From: an uncultured Senegalimassilia sp.
GTDB taxonomy: Bacteria; Actinomycetota; Coriobacteriia; Coriobacteriales; Eggerthellaceae
Assembly: GCF_902464545.1 (NCBI RefSeq)
Contig: NZ_CABQJR010000015.1
Span: 1-58,147, forward strand
Direction of reading: 5' to 3'
DNA: 58,147 bases
In this document: positions 35,389 through 45,600 of the stretch, piece by piece
How the letters are laid out: the number at the start of each line of letters is the position of its first letter
How positions within the stretch are numbered: position 1 is the first letter of the stretch
Translations under genes and position numbers: made by a program
Notes under the pieces: generated by a model
Seen by the model: only the letters and a program-made list of their open reading frames with translations
The model's database searches: none
Told to the model about the DNA's origin: nothing

Positions 35389-36189
35389 CTAGCGCACCTC
35401 CCCTAACGCCAGCAGGGCGCGGCGCACGAGCACGGGTGCAAGCGCGCGGCGGTACTCGGCGCTGCCCCACATATTTCCGGAAACGCGGATGCTTCCCGCG
35501 ACATGGTCGGCAAACGCCGCGGCGCTTGCGTCGGTGATACCGTCGGCAAGGATACCCCGATCGTCGCGCAAAAGCACGGCACGACCCGGACGCGCGCCCA
35601 CCGTCACGCGGTATTCGTCGCCCATCTTCGCCACCATGCAGTTAAGCGTGGGCAGGTCGGTGCGCTGCTTGCGCACGGCCTGGTACGCGAAGGCGCCGGG
35701 GCGCTTCTTGACGATAAGACGCACGAGGATGTCCTTGTCGTAGGGCATGCTCACGAAACGCTCCAGGGGCACGATGCCGCCTTCATGCAGCTCAACGTAG
35801 CTGTCCATGGCAAGAAACGCCGTGACGATGTCGGAGAAGCCCATGCGACGCCACAGGCTTCCGCCGAGCGTGGCGCCGTTGCGGAACTGCACGCCCACGA
35901 TGTCTTGGAACGCCGCCTTGATGGCGCCGCAGGAATAGGCGTCAAGGCCGGCGTGGGTTTCCATCTGGCGCAGGGTGACCATGGCGCCGATGCGGAACTC
36001 CTCGTCGGTCTCCTCGATGGTGTCCAAGCCCAGATCGCGCAGGTCGATGGCGGTGCCGAAGGAATGGTTGCCCATCTTCAGCCACATCATGCCCGCCACC
36101 ACGCGATTGCGCTTCTTCTGGTTCAGCTCCCAAGCCTCCTGCAGGCTTTGCGGGCGCTCATATTTCTGAAAGGTAATAATGATGCACAC
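35389..36189 (-). CDS. xdhB: Molybdenum hydroxylase FAD-binding subunit
   Basis: 266 residues, starting at GTG 36189 (no better start is present; the ribosome site is weak). The FAD domain is seen in RVVAGMMWLKMGNHSFGTAI, FRIGAMVTLRQME, VQFRNGATLGGSLWRRMGFS and DIVTAFLAMDS. The CO dehydrogenase flavoprotein C-terminal domain follows (YQAVRKQRTDLPTLNCMVA). It passes electrons to NAD or another acceptor. The first gene of the hydroxylase operon, it is divergent from mocA with a 117-bp gap holding a TATAAT on the minus strand near 36220. Confidence 0.9.
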   Translation of the reverse strand: MCIIITFQKYERPQSLQEAWELNQKKRNRVVAGMMWLKMGNHSFGTAIDLRDLGLDTIEETDEEFRIGAMVTLRQMETHAGLDAYSCGAIKAAFQDIVGVQFRNGATLGGSLWRRMGFSDIVTAFLAMDSYVELHEGGIVPLERFVSMPYDKDILVRLIVKKRPGAFAYQAVRKQRTDLPTLNCMVAKMGDEYRVTVGARPGRAVLLRDDRGILADGITDASAAAFADHVAGSIRVSGNMWGSAEYRRALAPVLVRRALLALGEVR

Positions 36190-36306
36190 CCCGTTGCTTG
36201 AGGTTTATAGAAACGTACATATTATACTGTGGCCAGGGAATCCTTCGAAAGCCCCGCACACCGAACCCGACCGACCGACCATCGAATCTGCAAAGGCGAA
36301 CCGACC
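36190..36306. promoter_or_regulatory. Divergent promoter region between xdhB and mocA
   Basis: The gap holds an AT-rich core (AACGTACATATTATACTG near 36211-36228). On the minus strand this gives TATAAT about 30-40 bp before xdhB. No purine riboswitch or classic operator is evident. Confidence 0.4.
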
Positions 36307-36933
36307 ATGACCAGCCCCATTGAAACCCCGAACGCCGTACACGGCTGCATCATCATGGCATCGGGCCTGGGCACGCGCTTCGGGTCGAACAAGCTCATGG
36401 CGGACCTTGACGGCGCGCCGCTTATCGCCCACGCGATCAGGGCCTGTGACGGGCTATTCGCGAAACGCGTGGCGGTCACGCGCCACATGGACGTGGCGAA
36501 GACGTGCCGCAGCCTGGGCGTGGAAGCCATCCAGCACGATGAACCGCTCAGAAGCGACACCGTGCGTCTGGGAATGCAAGCCATGGACGGATGCGACACG
36601 GTCACGTTCATCCAGGCAGACCAGCCGCTCATCAGCGCGAACACCCTTGCCGCCCTGCTTCGCGGCGCCGAAGCGCACCCCGAGCTCATCTGGCGCGTCA
36701 GCTTCCAGGGCACACCGGGCGCACCGGTGCTGTTCCCCGCCTGGGCCTTCGACGAGCTGCGCGCGCTCCCGCCCGGCAAGGGCGGCGGCTTCGTGGCGAA
36801 AGCGCATGCGCAGCGCGTGCGTTGCGTTGAAGCCGCTAGCAAATGGGAGCAGTTCGACGTGGACACTGTGCAGGACCTGGAGGTGCTGCAGGCGCATATG
36901 AGCGCGGGTTTGCCTCACCGTAAAAGCCCCTGA
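36307..36933 (+). CDS. mocA: Molybdenum cofactor cytidylyltransferase-like protein
   Basis: 208 residues from ATG 36307. The nucleotide-binding motif ASGLGTRFGSNK is at 18-29, followed by QADQPLISANTLAALL and a GTPGAPVLFP segment. The protein ends with the FDVDTVQDLE motif shared by MocA/MobA-like NTP transferases. MocA adds CMP to molybdopterin to make the cytosine dinucleotide cofactor of the xanthine dehydrogenase family. That makes sense beside xdhBCA. It is divergent from them and converges with the permease, sharing a terminator. Confidence 0.9.
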   Translation: MTSPIETPNAVHGCIIMASGLGTRFGSNKLMADLDGAPLIAHAIRACDGLFAKRVAVTRHMDVAKTCRSLGVEAIQHDEPLRSDTVRLGMQAMDGCDTVTFIQADQPLISANTLAALLRGAEAHPELIWRVSFQGTPGAPVLFPAWAFDELRALPPGKGGGFVAKAHAQRVRCVEAASKWEQFDVDTVQDLEVLQAHMSAGLPHRKSP

Positions 36934-36941
36934 AAGCCAAA

Positions 36942-36976
36942 AATGCCCGGCAGGTCACGCAGACCTACCGGGCATT
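36942..36976. terminator. Bidirectional terminator between mocA and the permease
   Basis: Arms 36942-36955 and 36963-36976 pair at 13 of 14 positions (AATGCCCGGCAGGT and its partner). It lies 8 bp after mocA's stop and about 25 bp after the permease's stop on the other strand. Confidence 0.8.
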
Positions 36977-37001
36977 CTCATCATATAGGCGTCGCGAAAG
37001 G

Positions 37002-38489
37002 CTATACGTCTGCGTCGCTTTGGGTGATTTCCTTGTCCTTGGGGAGCACGATGTTCAAGATGATGGCCATGGCAGCCGCGGCAACGATGCCGGAGCCGCC
37101 GAAGATCAGGCTAACCATCTGGGGAGCGCCTGCCAAAACCGCCGGGTTGGCGCCGATGCCGTAGCCCAGGCCCAAGGCCACCGACACGATGCTCAGATTG
37201 CGCGGGGTCAAAGGCTCGCGCGTGATGAGCTGGATGCCGCTGACCACGATGGAGGCGAACATGATGACGGCCGCGCCGCCCAGAACGGACTGCGGCATGA
37301 TGGAGACCACCGCGCCCAGCTTCGGGCACAAACCGCACAAGATCAGGAACACCGCGCCGCAGGCCAGGGCCTTGCGGTTGACCATCTTCGTCATGGTGAC
37401 CAGGCCGACGTTCTGGCTGAACGAGGTGTTCGGCAACACGCCGAACAGGGCCGCCGCGGTGGAGCCCAAGCCGTCGCAGATCACGCCGCCGGAAAGCTCC
37501 TTGTCGGTGGCCTCGCGGTTCATGCCGCCCTGCGTGACGCCGGAGATGTCGCCGACGGTCTCGACGGCGGTGACCACGAACATCACGAGCACGGGGGCGA
37601 TGGCGCGCATGTCGAACACAGGCGCCACGGGCAACGGGTTGGGCACGGCGAACCATGCCGCTGCGGCAACCTTATCCCAGTTCAAAACCCATGCCTTCGT
37701 ATATTCGACGCCGTTCGCGTCGACACCGGTGGTGGGCAGGACCATGCCCATGATGCCCGCCGCGATATAGCCGACGATGATGCCGACCAAAATGGAGGAT
37801 GCGCTCAAAAACCCGGTGGTCGCGTGCTTGACCGCCAAAATGACCACCAGCACGACAAGCGCCAGGCACAGGTTCTCAAACGAGCCGAAGTCCTTGGCGC
37901 TGGCGCCGCCGCCGAAGGTGTTCACGCCGACGCTGATCAGGCTCAAGCCGATGGAGAGCACCACCGTGCCCGTGACCACGGCCGGGAAGAACCGGCGCAG
38001 AGGCTTGAGGAAAAAGCCAAGCACGCCCTCGAACAGGCCGCCGATGATGGAAGCGCCCATGATGGCGCCGTAGGCCAACAGGCCGCCGCCCATGGATGCC
38101 GCCACGGAGTTGAACACGCCGATGAAGCCTGAGGACGTGCCCATGATGATGGGCACCCTGCCGCCGATGGGGCCGACGCCGAACAGCTGGACCAAAGTCA
38201 CCACGCCAGCGATCCACATGGCGTTTTGCAGCAGCGCCAGCTGCACGTCCGCGAACTCCGCGCCCGCAAGGCCGCACGCGCCCGTGACGATCAAAAGCGG
38301 CGTCAAGTTGCCCACGAACATCGCCAGTACGTGCTGCAGGCCCAGCGGAATGGCCTGCGCCAGCGACATGTCGCCCTCGAACGAGAAAACGCCGAGCGAC
38401 TTTGCATTACCGGAGGTTTCCTCCGAAGCAGCGGCCGAGCAATCCTTCTCCTGAGCCTGCTCTACCGCCTCCGGCTTCTCATCTACCAT
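37002..38489 (-). CDS. Uracil/xanthine permease family (NCS2) transporter
   Basis: 495 residues; start at ATG 38489 with AAGGGGG 7 bases upstream (ATG 38495 is too close to it). About 12-14 membrane helices. The NAT/NCS2 fold is seen in PLGLQHVLAMFVGNLTPLLI, FGVGPIGGRVPIIMGTSSGF and VTAVETVGDISGVTQGGMNR. The last includes the QNVG-type signature further on (NTSFSQNVGLV). Family members import xanthine, uric acid or uracil with protons. With a xanthine-dehydrogenase-type operon beside it, purine uptake is the likely job. The N-terminal 40 residues are acidic and unusual in length. Confidence 0.92.
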   Translation of the reverse strand: MVDEKPEAVEQAQEKDCSAAASEETSGNAKSLGVFSFEGDMSLAQAIPLGLQHVLAMFVGNLTPLLIVTGACGLAGAEFADVQLALLQNAMWIAGVVTLVQLFGVGPIGGRVPIIMGTSSGFIGVFNSVAASMGGGLLAYGAIMGASIIGGLFEGVLGFFLKPLRRFFPAVVTGTVVLSIGLSLISVGVNTFGGGASAKDFGSFENLCLALVVLVVILAVKHATTGFLSASSILVGIIVGYIAAGIMGMVLPTTGVDANGVEYTKAWVLNWDKVAAAAWFAVPNPLPVAPVFDMRAIAPVLVMFVVTAVETVGDISGVTQGGMNREATDKELSGGVICDGLGSTAAALFGVLPNTSFSQNVGLVTMTKMVNRKALACGAVFLILCGLCPKLGAVVSIMPQSVLGGAAVIMFASIVVSGIQLITREPLTPRNLSIVSVALGLGYGIGANPAVLAGAPQMVSLIFGGSGIVAAAAMAIILNIVLPKDKEITQSDADV

Positions 38490-38859
38490 GCACATCCCCC
38501 TTCCAAAGGACGGAAACTGCAAAAAAATAGCACCCTGGCGCGTCTTTTTGAAGAAGGTATGGAGTAATTTACACGTACGTGACATTTTCAGGCACGCCCA
38601 TGGCGGCCCCAAACGCAAAGCGGGAGCGCCGCCCGTTCGGCAACGCCCCCGCCTACATGCGCCATGAGCGCCTTGCGGCAGCATGCCGACGCATCCAGCG
38701 CAAAAGCCCGTGATTCGGAAAAGAAGCAGCTTCGAGGCAAAACGAAACGGCCGCCCCGGAAACGGGACGGCCGCAAACATCGCTGAAGGAAGACCCCCGA
38801 TCGCCGAAGCCGGGGCAAACCCCCGCCCGCGCGCTGACTTAGTTCTAGGAACCGCGCCC
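38490..38859. other. Gap with the ddh terminator and a small palindrome
   Basis: Arms 38747-38758 and 38763-38773 form a GC-rich hairpin with a GAAA loop, followed on the minus strand by a T-rich stretch: a good terminator for the ddh gene. CACGTACGTG (38572-38581) is a perfect 10-bp palindrome about 85 bp before the permease start. No gene is seen. Confidence 0.6.
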
Positions 38860-39837
38860 TTACAGCATGTGGGCGCGCAGCTCCTCGCCGCTTACAGGCG
38901 AGAGGTAGGCGGGCGCGATGTCGAACACGGTCTTGCAGCCGGTTGCGCCCTCGGCCGCCAGGCGCGCGACGGCGCGGGCGTAGGACACCAGCACGCAGGC
39001 GGTGAACTCAGGGTTGGAGCCCAGGTCGAGCGAGTACTCGATACGGCAATCGTTGCCGCCGGCCGTGGTGCCCGTGCGGATGACGAAGCCGCCGTGCGGC
39101 AGCCCCGCGTGGTCGCGATCGAGCTCTTCCTGGCTGATGAAGTTCACCGTGACATCGTACTCGTCGAAGTAGTTCGGCATCTCGACGATCTGCTTCTCCA
39201 CCGCCTGGGCGTCGGCGCCCTCCTCAAGCACCACCCAGCACTCGCGCGTGTGCTTCTGGCGCGTGGTCAGCTGCGGGTTGCCGCCGGCGCGCACCGCATC
39301 GAGCGCGGCGGGCACGGGGATGGTGTACTGGCGCGCATCGGCCACGCCGGGGATGCGGCGCAGCGCGTCGGAGTGCCCCTGGGACACGCCGCGGCCCCAG
39401 AACGTGTAGTCCGCGCCCTGCGGCAGGATGCAGTTGGCGTACAGGCGGTTCAGCGAGAACAGGCCCGGGTCCCAGCCGCAGGAGATGAGCGCGCACGTGC
39501 CGGCCTCGCGGGCCGCCGCGTCGACGTTCGCGAAATGCGCGGGGATGTTGGCATGCGTGTCGAACGAGTCCACCACGTTGTACAGCGCCGCGTACTTCGG
39601 CGTCTGCTCGGGAAGGTCGGTGGCGCTGCCGCCGCACAGGATGAGCACGTCGATGTCCTCGTTGCCGGTTTCCAGGTCGGCCACGGAGCGGACGGGCACG
39701 CCCTCGGTGGCGATGCTCACGCTTGCAGGGTCGCGGCGCGTGTACACCGCTGCGAGCTCCATGTCGTCGTTCTGGCGAATGGCCAGCTCAACGCCACGTC
39801 CAAGGTTTCCGTATCCCAAAATGCCGATGCGAGTCAT
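38860..39837 (-). CDS. ddh: meso-Diaminopimelate dehydrogenase
   Basis: 325 residues from ATG 39837 (AAAGGAAG upstream). The NADP-binding start is TRIGILGYGNLGRGVELAI, with LILCGGSATDLPEQTPKYAA and VDSFDTHANIPAHFANVD. The substrate part contains LISCGWDPGLFSLNRLYA, GRGVSQGHSDALRRIPGV and NPQLTTRQKHTRECWVV, all typical of Ddh. The enzyme makes meso-diaminopimelate directly from tetrahydrodipicolinate for lysine and the cell wall, bypassing the acyl routes. It is transcribed alone and is divergent from a LysR gene at 40163. Confidence 0.93.
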   Translation of the reverse strand: MTRIGILGYGNLGRGVELAIRQNDDMELAAVYTRRDPASVSIATEGVPVRSVADLETGNEDIDVLILCGGSATDLPEQTPKYAALYNVVDSFDTHANIPAHFANVDAAAREAGTCALISCGWDPGLFSLNRLYANCILPQGADYTFWGRGVSQGHSDALRRIPGVADARQYTIPVPAALDAVRAGGNPQLTTRQKHTRECWVVLEEGADAQAVEKQIVEMPNYFDEYDVTVNFISQEELDRDHAGLPHGGFVIRTGTTAGGNDCRIEYSLDLGSNPEFTACVLVSYARAVARLAAEGATGCKTVFDIAPAYLSPVSGEELRAHML

Positions 39838-40162
39838 TTCGCTTCCTTTCCCGATGCGGCGACGCAGGGCCGCGATAGTGCCTGAAAAACGCTTCCATGA
39901 TACGCGTATCGCGCGCCGAACCCGCAAGCGTCGCGCAATTTCCGCATACCAACCGTATAGGGAAACGGCCGCGAAGCCGCTCGCGGCACACCTGCAAGCC
40001 CGCCACGGCACGACAGCGAACACCCGCTCGCAACGCACCGGCGATGCCCCGTCCGCAGCGCCGCAGCCGACCCCCGCGCAACACCGCCGCGGCGCGTCCG
40101 CCACGCGTATCGATCCGGCGATATCCTACCGGGTCCCTTCCCTTCCTGCTAGAATACGGCCC
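39838..40162. promoter_or_regulatory. Divergent region between ddh and a LysR gene, with a dyad
   Basis: TTTCCGCATAC (39939-39949) and GTATAGGGAAA (39955-39965) form an imperfect inverted repeat (9 of 11) with a 5-bp spacer. It contains ATAC-N5-GTAT and is LysR-site-like. The remainder is very GC-rich, and no gene is apparent. Confidence 0.45.
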
Positions 40163-41086
40163 ATGAAACTTCAACAGCTCAGATACGTCATCCAGGTCGC
40201 CGAATCCGGGTCGCTCACCGCGGCGGCGAACAAGCTCTTCGTCGCGCAACCCAGCCTTTCTAAGGCGGTCTCGGAACTCGAACGCGAGATGGACATCACC
40301 ATCTTCACGCGCTCTCGGACCGGCGTCGTCCCCACCGAGGAGGGCATGCGCTTCCTTTCGCGCGCCCGCCAGGTCATCGAACAGGCCGATCTTCTAGAGA
40401 GCGAATACAAGGGCACCGACCGCATCCGCCGCGTGTTCGGCATCTCCACCCAGCATTACGCCTTCGTGGTGAACGCGTTCGTCTCGCTCGTGCGCGAATA
40501 CGACCGCAACCGCTACGAGTTCTCGCTGCGCGAGACGTCCACCGCCGGCATCATCGACGACGTGCGGGTGCAGCGCAGCGAGCTGGGCGTGCTGTACCGC
40601 TGCGACTTCAACGAAAGCGTCATCTCAAACGTGGTGAAGTCGGCCGACCTGCACTTCGTGCCGCTGTTCCGTGCGAAACCGCACGTGTTCGTCAGCCGCA
40701 ACAGCCCGCTGGCGCGCCTTGAGCGCGCAACCCTTGCCGACCTGGCGCCCTACCCGCGCCTGAGCTACGACCAGGGCATCCGCAACTCGCTGTACTACGC
40801 CGAGGAACTGCACATCGCCGAGGCGGTGGACAAGAGCATCGTGGTGACCGACCGCGCGACGCTGTTCAACCTGATCATCGGCCTTGACGGCTACACCATC
40901 TCGAGCGGCATCCTCTCCGAGGACCTCAACGGCAGCCAGATCGTGTCCATCCCGCTCGAAAGCCCCGAGCATATGGAGTTGGGATACGTCAAACGCGCCG
41001 ACCGCCCGCTGTCCTCAGTGGCCGAGCGCTACCTGCAGCTGCTGCAGGAATACGTGAACGAATACCAACGCGAAGCCGGCGAATAA
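40163..41086 (+). CDS. LysR-family transcriptional regulator
   Basis: 307 residues. The start MKLQQLRYVIQVAESGSLTA follows a weak ribosome site. The HTH is AANKLFVAQPSLSKAVSELE and the recognition wing is REMDITIFTRSRTGVVPTEE. The effector domain begins near residue 90. The closest match in the window is the LysR at 55609 (same length, same SLTAA/SMVAA and PTKEG/PTEEG layout), so the two are probably paralogues. It is divergent from ddh and followed on the same strand by the MetE-like gene, so it may act on one of these. Confidence 0.9.
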   Translation: MKLQQLRYVIQVAESGSLTAAANKLFVAQPSLSKAVSELEREMDITIFTRSRTGVVPTEEGMRFLSRARQVIEQADLLESEYKGTDRIRRVFGISTQHYAFVVNAFVSLVREYDRNRYEFSLRETSTAGIIDDVRVQRSELGVLYRCDFNESVISNVVKSADLHFVPLFRAKPHVFVSRNSPLARLERATLADLAPYPRLSYDQGIRNSLYYAEELHIAEAVDKSIVVTDRATLFNLIIGLDGYTISSGILSEDLNGSQIVSIPLESPEHMELGYVKRADRPLSSVAERYLQLLQEYVNEYQREAGE

Positions 41087-41251
41087 GGTAGCTCGCCCTC
41101 GCGCGAGCCCTTCGACGCGCGGCGCGAACGGCGCAAACGGAAGACGAGGCCAGGCCGAGGCGCCTCGCCCGCCGGCACCCGACACCGCGCGCCGCCCGCG
41201 CAGCCCAACCACACTTCCATTCCTTTTGGCTATGCATATCCCTACCAAACC

Positions 41252-41265
41252 GATAGTTTTCTATC
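41252..41265 (+). promoter_or_regulatory. Small perfect dyad upstream of the MetE-like gene
   Basis: GATAG-TTTT-CTATC, 56 bp before the start codon. It could be an operator or the tip of a hairpin. The rest of the 234-bp gap from the LysR gene shows nothing else. Confidence 0.3.
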
Positions 41266-41320
41266 ACGCAGGCCTGTGGCATCCTTTCCCTCGCAACACA
41301 AGCGATGAAAGGACGCTCCC

Positions 41321-42439
41321 ATGGCCATCACCAACCCTCCCTACGCATATGACATCGTCGGCAGCTTCCTGCGCCCCGAGGCGCTCAAGCAGGCGCGCGC
41401 CGATTTCGCCGCCGGAACCATCACCCGCGAGCAGCTGACCGCCGCAGAGAACGCCGCCATCGCAGACCTGGTGGAGAAGGAGAAGCAAGCGGGCCTCAAG
41501 GCCGTCACCGATGGCGAGTTCCGCCGCGCCATGTGGCACCTCGACTTCCTGGAAAGCCTGCAAAACGTCGAGCACGTCGACGCCGAAACGTGGTCGGTGG
41601 AGTTCAAGGGCCCCAAGCCCAAGGGCGCCCAGCTGGTGTTCCGCGACAAGATCGCCTTCGGCGACCACCCGTTCCTGGCCCATTTCGCCAAGCTGCGCGA
41701 CATCGCCGGCGACTATCCGGCGAAGCTGACCATCCCCGCGCCTTCCATGCTGCACCTGATCCCCTGCGTGCGCGGCAAAGCCACGTACCGCCCCATCGAG
41801 CGCTATGCCGACGAATCGGTGCTCTTCGACGACATCGTGGAGGTGTACCGCGATGCCGTGCGCGCCTTCTACGACCTGGGCTGCCGCTACCTGCAGTTCG
41901 ACGACACCAGCTGGGGCGAGTTCTGCGACCCGGCCAAGCGCGAAGCGTACGCCGCCGAGGGCATCGACGTCGACCAGGTGGCGAAGAGCTACGTGGACGC
42001 GATCAACCGCATCCTTGAGGCAAAGCCCGACGACATGACCATCACCACGCACATCTGCCGCGGCAACTTCCGCTCCACGTGGTTCTCTTCCGGCGGCTAC
42101 GAGCCCGTGGCCGAGGTGCTGTTCGGCGGCGCGAACTACGACGGCTTCTTCCTGGAGTACGACTCCGACCGCTCCGGCGATTTCGCACCGCTGGCGCATA
42201 TCCGCGACCAGAAGGTGGTATTGGGCCTGGTCACATCTAAGTTCCCCGAGCTTGAGAACGAAGACGACGTGATCGCGCGCATCCACGAGGCAGCGCAGTA
42301 CGTTCCGCTCGAGCAGCTGCGCCTGTCCACGCAGTGCGGCTTCTCCTCCACCGAGGAGGGCAACGTGCTCACCGAGGATGACCAGTGGGCCAAGATCGCG
42401 CTGGTGCGACGGGTCGCCGAGCGCGTCTGGGGCGAATAA
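41321..42439 (+). CDS. MetE C-terminal-like cobalamin-independent methyltransferase (YxjG/YxjH type)
   Basis: 372 residues, ATG 41321 with a GAAAGGA ribosome site. It is homologous to the catalytic half of MetE only: YDIVGSFLRPEALKQARADF, then KAVTDGEFRRAMWHLDFLES, YLQFDDTSWGEFC, TTHICRGNFRSTW and LSTQCGFSST. Zinc ligands (His and Cys in THICRGN, Cys in TQCGF) are present. The N-terminal folate-binding half of full MetE is lacking. Such proteins are thought to make methionine from homocysteine using another methyl donor. The preceding LysR gene may regulate it. A strong terminator follows. Confidence 0.9.
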   Translation: MAITNPPYAYDIVGSFLRPEALKQARADFAAGTITREQLTAAENAAIADLVEKEKQAGLKAVTDGEFRRAMWHLDFLESLQNVEHVDAETWSVEFKGPKPKGAQLVFRDKIAFGDHPFLAHFAKLRDIAGDYPAKLTIPAPSMLHLIPCVRGKATYRPIERYADESVLFDDIVEVYRDAVRAFYDLGCRYLQFDDTSWGEFCDPAKREAYAAEGIDVDQVAKSYVDAINRILEAKPDDMTITTHICRGNFRSTWFSSGGYEPVAEVLFGGANYDGFFLEYDSDRSGDFAPLAHIRDQKVVLGLVTSKFPELENEDDVIARIHEAAQYVPLEQLRLSTQCGFSSTEEGNVLTEDDQWAKIALVRRVAERVWGE

Positions 42440-42469
42440 ACGGCCAACGCACGCAACCGAACCCGATGT

Positions 42470-42501
42470 GTTAGGCCCCGAACAATGGTTCCGGGCCTAA
42501 C
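42470..42501 (+). terminator. Terminator after the MetE-like gene
   Basis: Arms 42470-42483 and 42488-42501 pair at 13 of 14 positions and are followed by TTGTTTTG. It lies 30 bp after the stop. Confidence 0.8.
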
Positions 42502-42656
42502 TTGTTTTGACACGGGATAACGCCTGACGCAACGCTTATTTCGAAAAATGGCACCGCTCTGACTTTGTGAACCTGCGAAACGGTCCGCCCGAAGCGACCT
42601 CATGGTAAAATTCCTCGTTGATTTCAGTCGGGTTCCGCATAGAGCAAAGGCTTGGG

Positions 42657-45600
42657 ATGAACAAGCGCACCACCAGCAAAGGCAGCCAAATCTCGCGCGT
42701 CCTCATGACGGCGCTCACCATCGTGCTCATCTTCCTGTTCCTCGACATCATGTCGCTGGTCGCAAACATACAAGGCACCGCGCGCGTGGTGAACTACGCC
42801 GGCTTGGTGCGCGGCACCACGCAACGCATCGTGAAGATGGAAGATGCGGGACTTGCGCAGGACAAGATGATCGAGTCCGTGGATTCCTACATCGATGGAC
42901 TGCGCTATGGAAACGATGACCTAGATTTGGTGCGTCTTGACGATGAAGCCTATCAGGAGAAGATGACCGAGCTGGCCGACCGCTTCGCCGACCTTCGCAC
43001 CGAGATCGAGCTCGTGCGCGAAACCGGCTATCAAAACACCGACATCATCGCGAAAAGCGAGGACTTCTTCGAACTCTGCGACCAGACCACCGGGCTGGCG
43101 GAGGAATACTCGCAAGAAAAGGCCACCGCGCTCGACCGCCTGGAGAGCATCGTCATAGCCGATATCGTGGCCCTGCTGGCGTTGTTCGCCATCGAGCTTG
43201 TCCGCGCGCTGCGCACCGCGGCCCTGAACAGGCAGCTGCAACGCAAGGTGTACCTTGACGAGGCGACGGGCCTTCCCAACAAGAACAAGTGCGAGGAAAT
43301 CTTGTCGCAGGCCAAGCCCATCGGCCCCAAAAGCCCCTTGGCCGTGTTCGTGTTCGATCTGAACAACCTTCGCACCATCAACAACAACCTTGGGCACGAA
43401 AAGGGCGACGAATACATCCGCTCTTTCGCGCTGCAGCTGGCGAAAGCGCAAAGCCCCCTGTGCTTCACCGGCCGCTATGGCGGCGACGAGTTCTTGGCGG
43501 TGCTGCACGGCGCCGATGCCGCACAGGCCGCGGCACTGCTCGACCGGATACGGCACAACGCCGATGAGTATTCCCAGGCCCATCCCGATATGCCCATCAG
43601 CTATGCCGCCGGCTACGCCCTGTCCAGCGAATTCGAATCCCCCACCATGCGCGAGCTGTTCCGCCAAGCGGACAAGAACATGTACATAGACAAGAACAAC
43701 GCGCGCCTTGCCCAGGCAGCGGCGCGCCAACGGCAAAACGAGCGCATCTTGAAGCGCGTTTCCGGCCTTGGCTTCCGTTTCTCCAACTGCATATACTGCG
43801 ATGCCAAGCTCGACCAGTACCGCATCCTGCGCACATCATCGAACACGTTTTTAGCCGACAGCGGCAACTACTCGGGCGCCGTCGAGCACATCGCATGTTC
43901 GCTGACTTGCGAAGAGCAACGACCCAAGGTGCGCCGCGCACTGCAGCTGGAAACGCTTCACAAGCGCCTTACCCCGCAAAGCGAACCTATCGAGCTGATC
44001 TTGCAAAGCCCGGCATGGCGCGGCCGCGTCACCGTGCTGCACCTAGACGATGACGAAGAAGGGGCGCTCCATCACTTCGTGGTCGCCCTCGAGCCGTTCT
44101 CCGACGGAACGGCAAGCGAGAAGCAGCAGCTCTCCCGCTACTACGACCAGCTCAGGCAATCCATCCTCGAGAACAGCGGCGGTTACGTAGATGCCCTGCT
44201 CGAATCTGCGCAAGCGGCATATTCGGTCGACCTGACCAACGACCGCCTTGAGCAGGTGTTCTTCGCGTCCGACGGGGGCTTGGCCGAACCGGACATGCAG
44301 CTACCTTGCTCCTATACGGCCTTCTGCCGCAAACATTCCGGATCCGTCACCGAGGGCACGCTTGAAAGCTATCGACTCGCAAATTCCTCGGAGAAGCTGC
44401 TTGCGCGTTTCAAAGGCGGCGCGAACGAGGTGACCATCGAGTTCTGCGAGACCGGATCGGACGACAACCTGCAATGGTTGCAAAAGGTCGTGCTCATGTC
44501 GCAAGATTCGCAATACCGCATCGACACCCAAGATGAGCTTCCTGTCGTGCGCGGCATCGTGCTAATCAAGAACACCTCGACGTTCCACGAACAGGAACAA
44601 GCGGAGAAACGTCGCCTTGAGCAGGCATTGCAGACCGCCGATTCCGAAAGCAAGGCGAAAACCGAGTTCATGAACCGCATGAGCCACGACTTCCGCACGC
44701 CCATCAACGGGATTTTGGGCATGCTCAACATCATCGGAGCAAGCGAGCAGGACCCCGCGAAAACCCGCCAATGCCTGGACAAGATCCAGATATCGGCGAA
44801 CCACCTGCTCAACCTGGTCAACGACGTGCTCGACATGAACAAGCTCAGCTCCGGGCAGGAGGTACTCGAGCAGGACGAGTTCGACCTTCTGGAATTGGCC
44901 GATGACGTGGAATCGCTCGTTGCCGCCCAGATGCTGGAAAGCGACATCTCCCACGAGCGTTACCGCAAGGACGTGCAGCATACCCAGCTCATCGGCAGCG
45001 ACCTGCGGCTGCGTCAGATAATGCTCAACCTGTTCAGCAACGCCATCAAGTACAACAAGCCCGGCGGGAGGGTGGGCACGTACATCACCGAGCTTTCATG
45101 CAACGGCGATACGGCGCTGTTCGAATTCAAGATCGCCGACACCGGCATCGGTATGAGCGAGGAGTTCGTGTCCGAGCACCTGTTCAAGCCGTTCACGCAA
45201 GAGCAAAACGGCGCGCGCACCCGCTACCAGGGCACCGGCCTGGGCATGTCCATCGTGAAAACGCTCATCGACGCCATGGGCGGCACCATCAGCGTGCAAA
45301 GCACGCCCGACGTTGGGACGGAGATAACCTTCACGCTGCCGTTCAAGATAAACGACAACGCAACGGCGCGTCCCGAACGCGCGCAGGCCGCCCCGCAAGC
45401 CAAGGGTTCCCTTTCCGGCAAGCGCGTGCTGCTGGTCGAGGATAACGACCTGAACATGGAGATCGCCGAGTTCTACCTGGACCACGCCGGCGCCGCCGTG
45501 GTCAAAGCATGGAACGGCAAGGAAGCGGTCCAGATGTTCGCAAGCTCGAAGCCGGGCGCGATCTCGCTGATCTTGATGGACCTGATGATGCCCGTCATGG

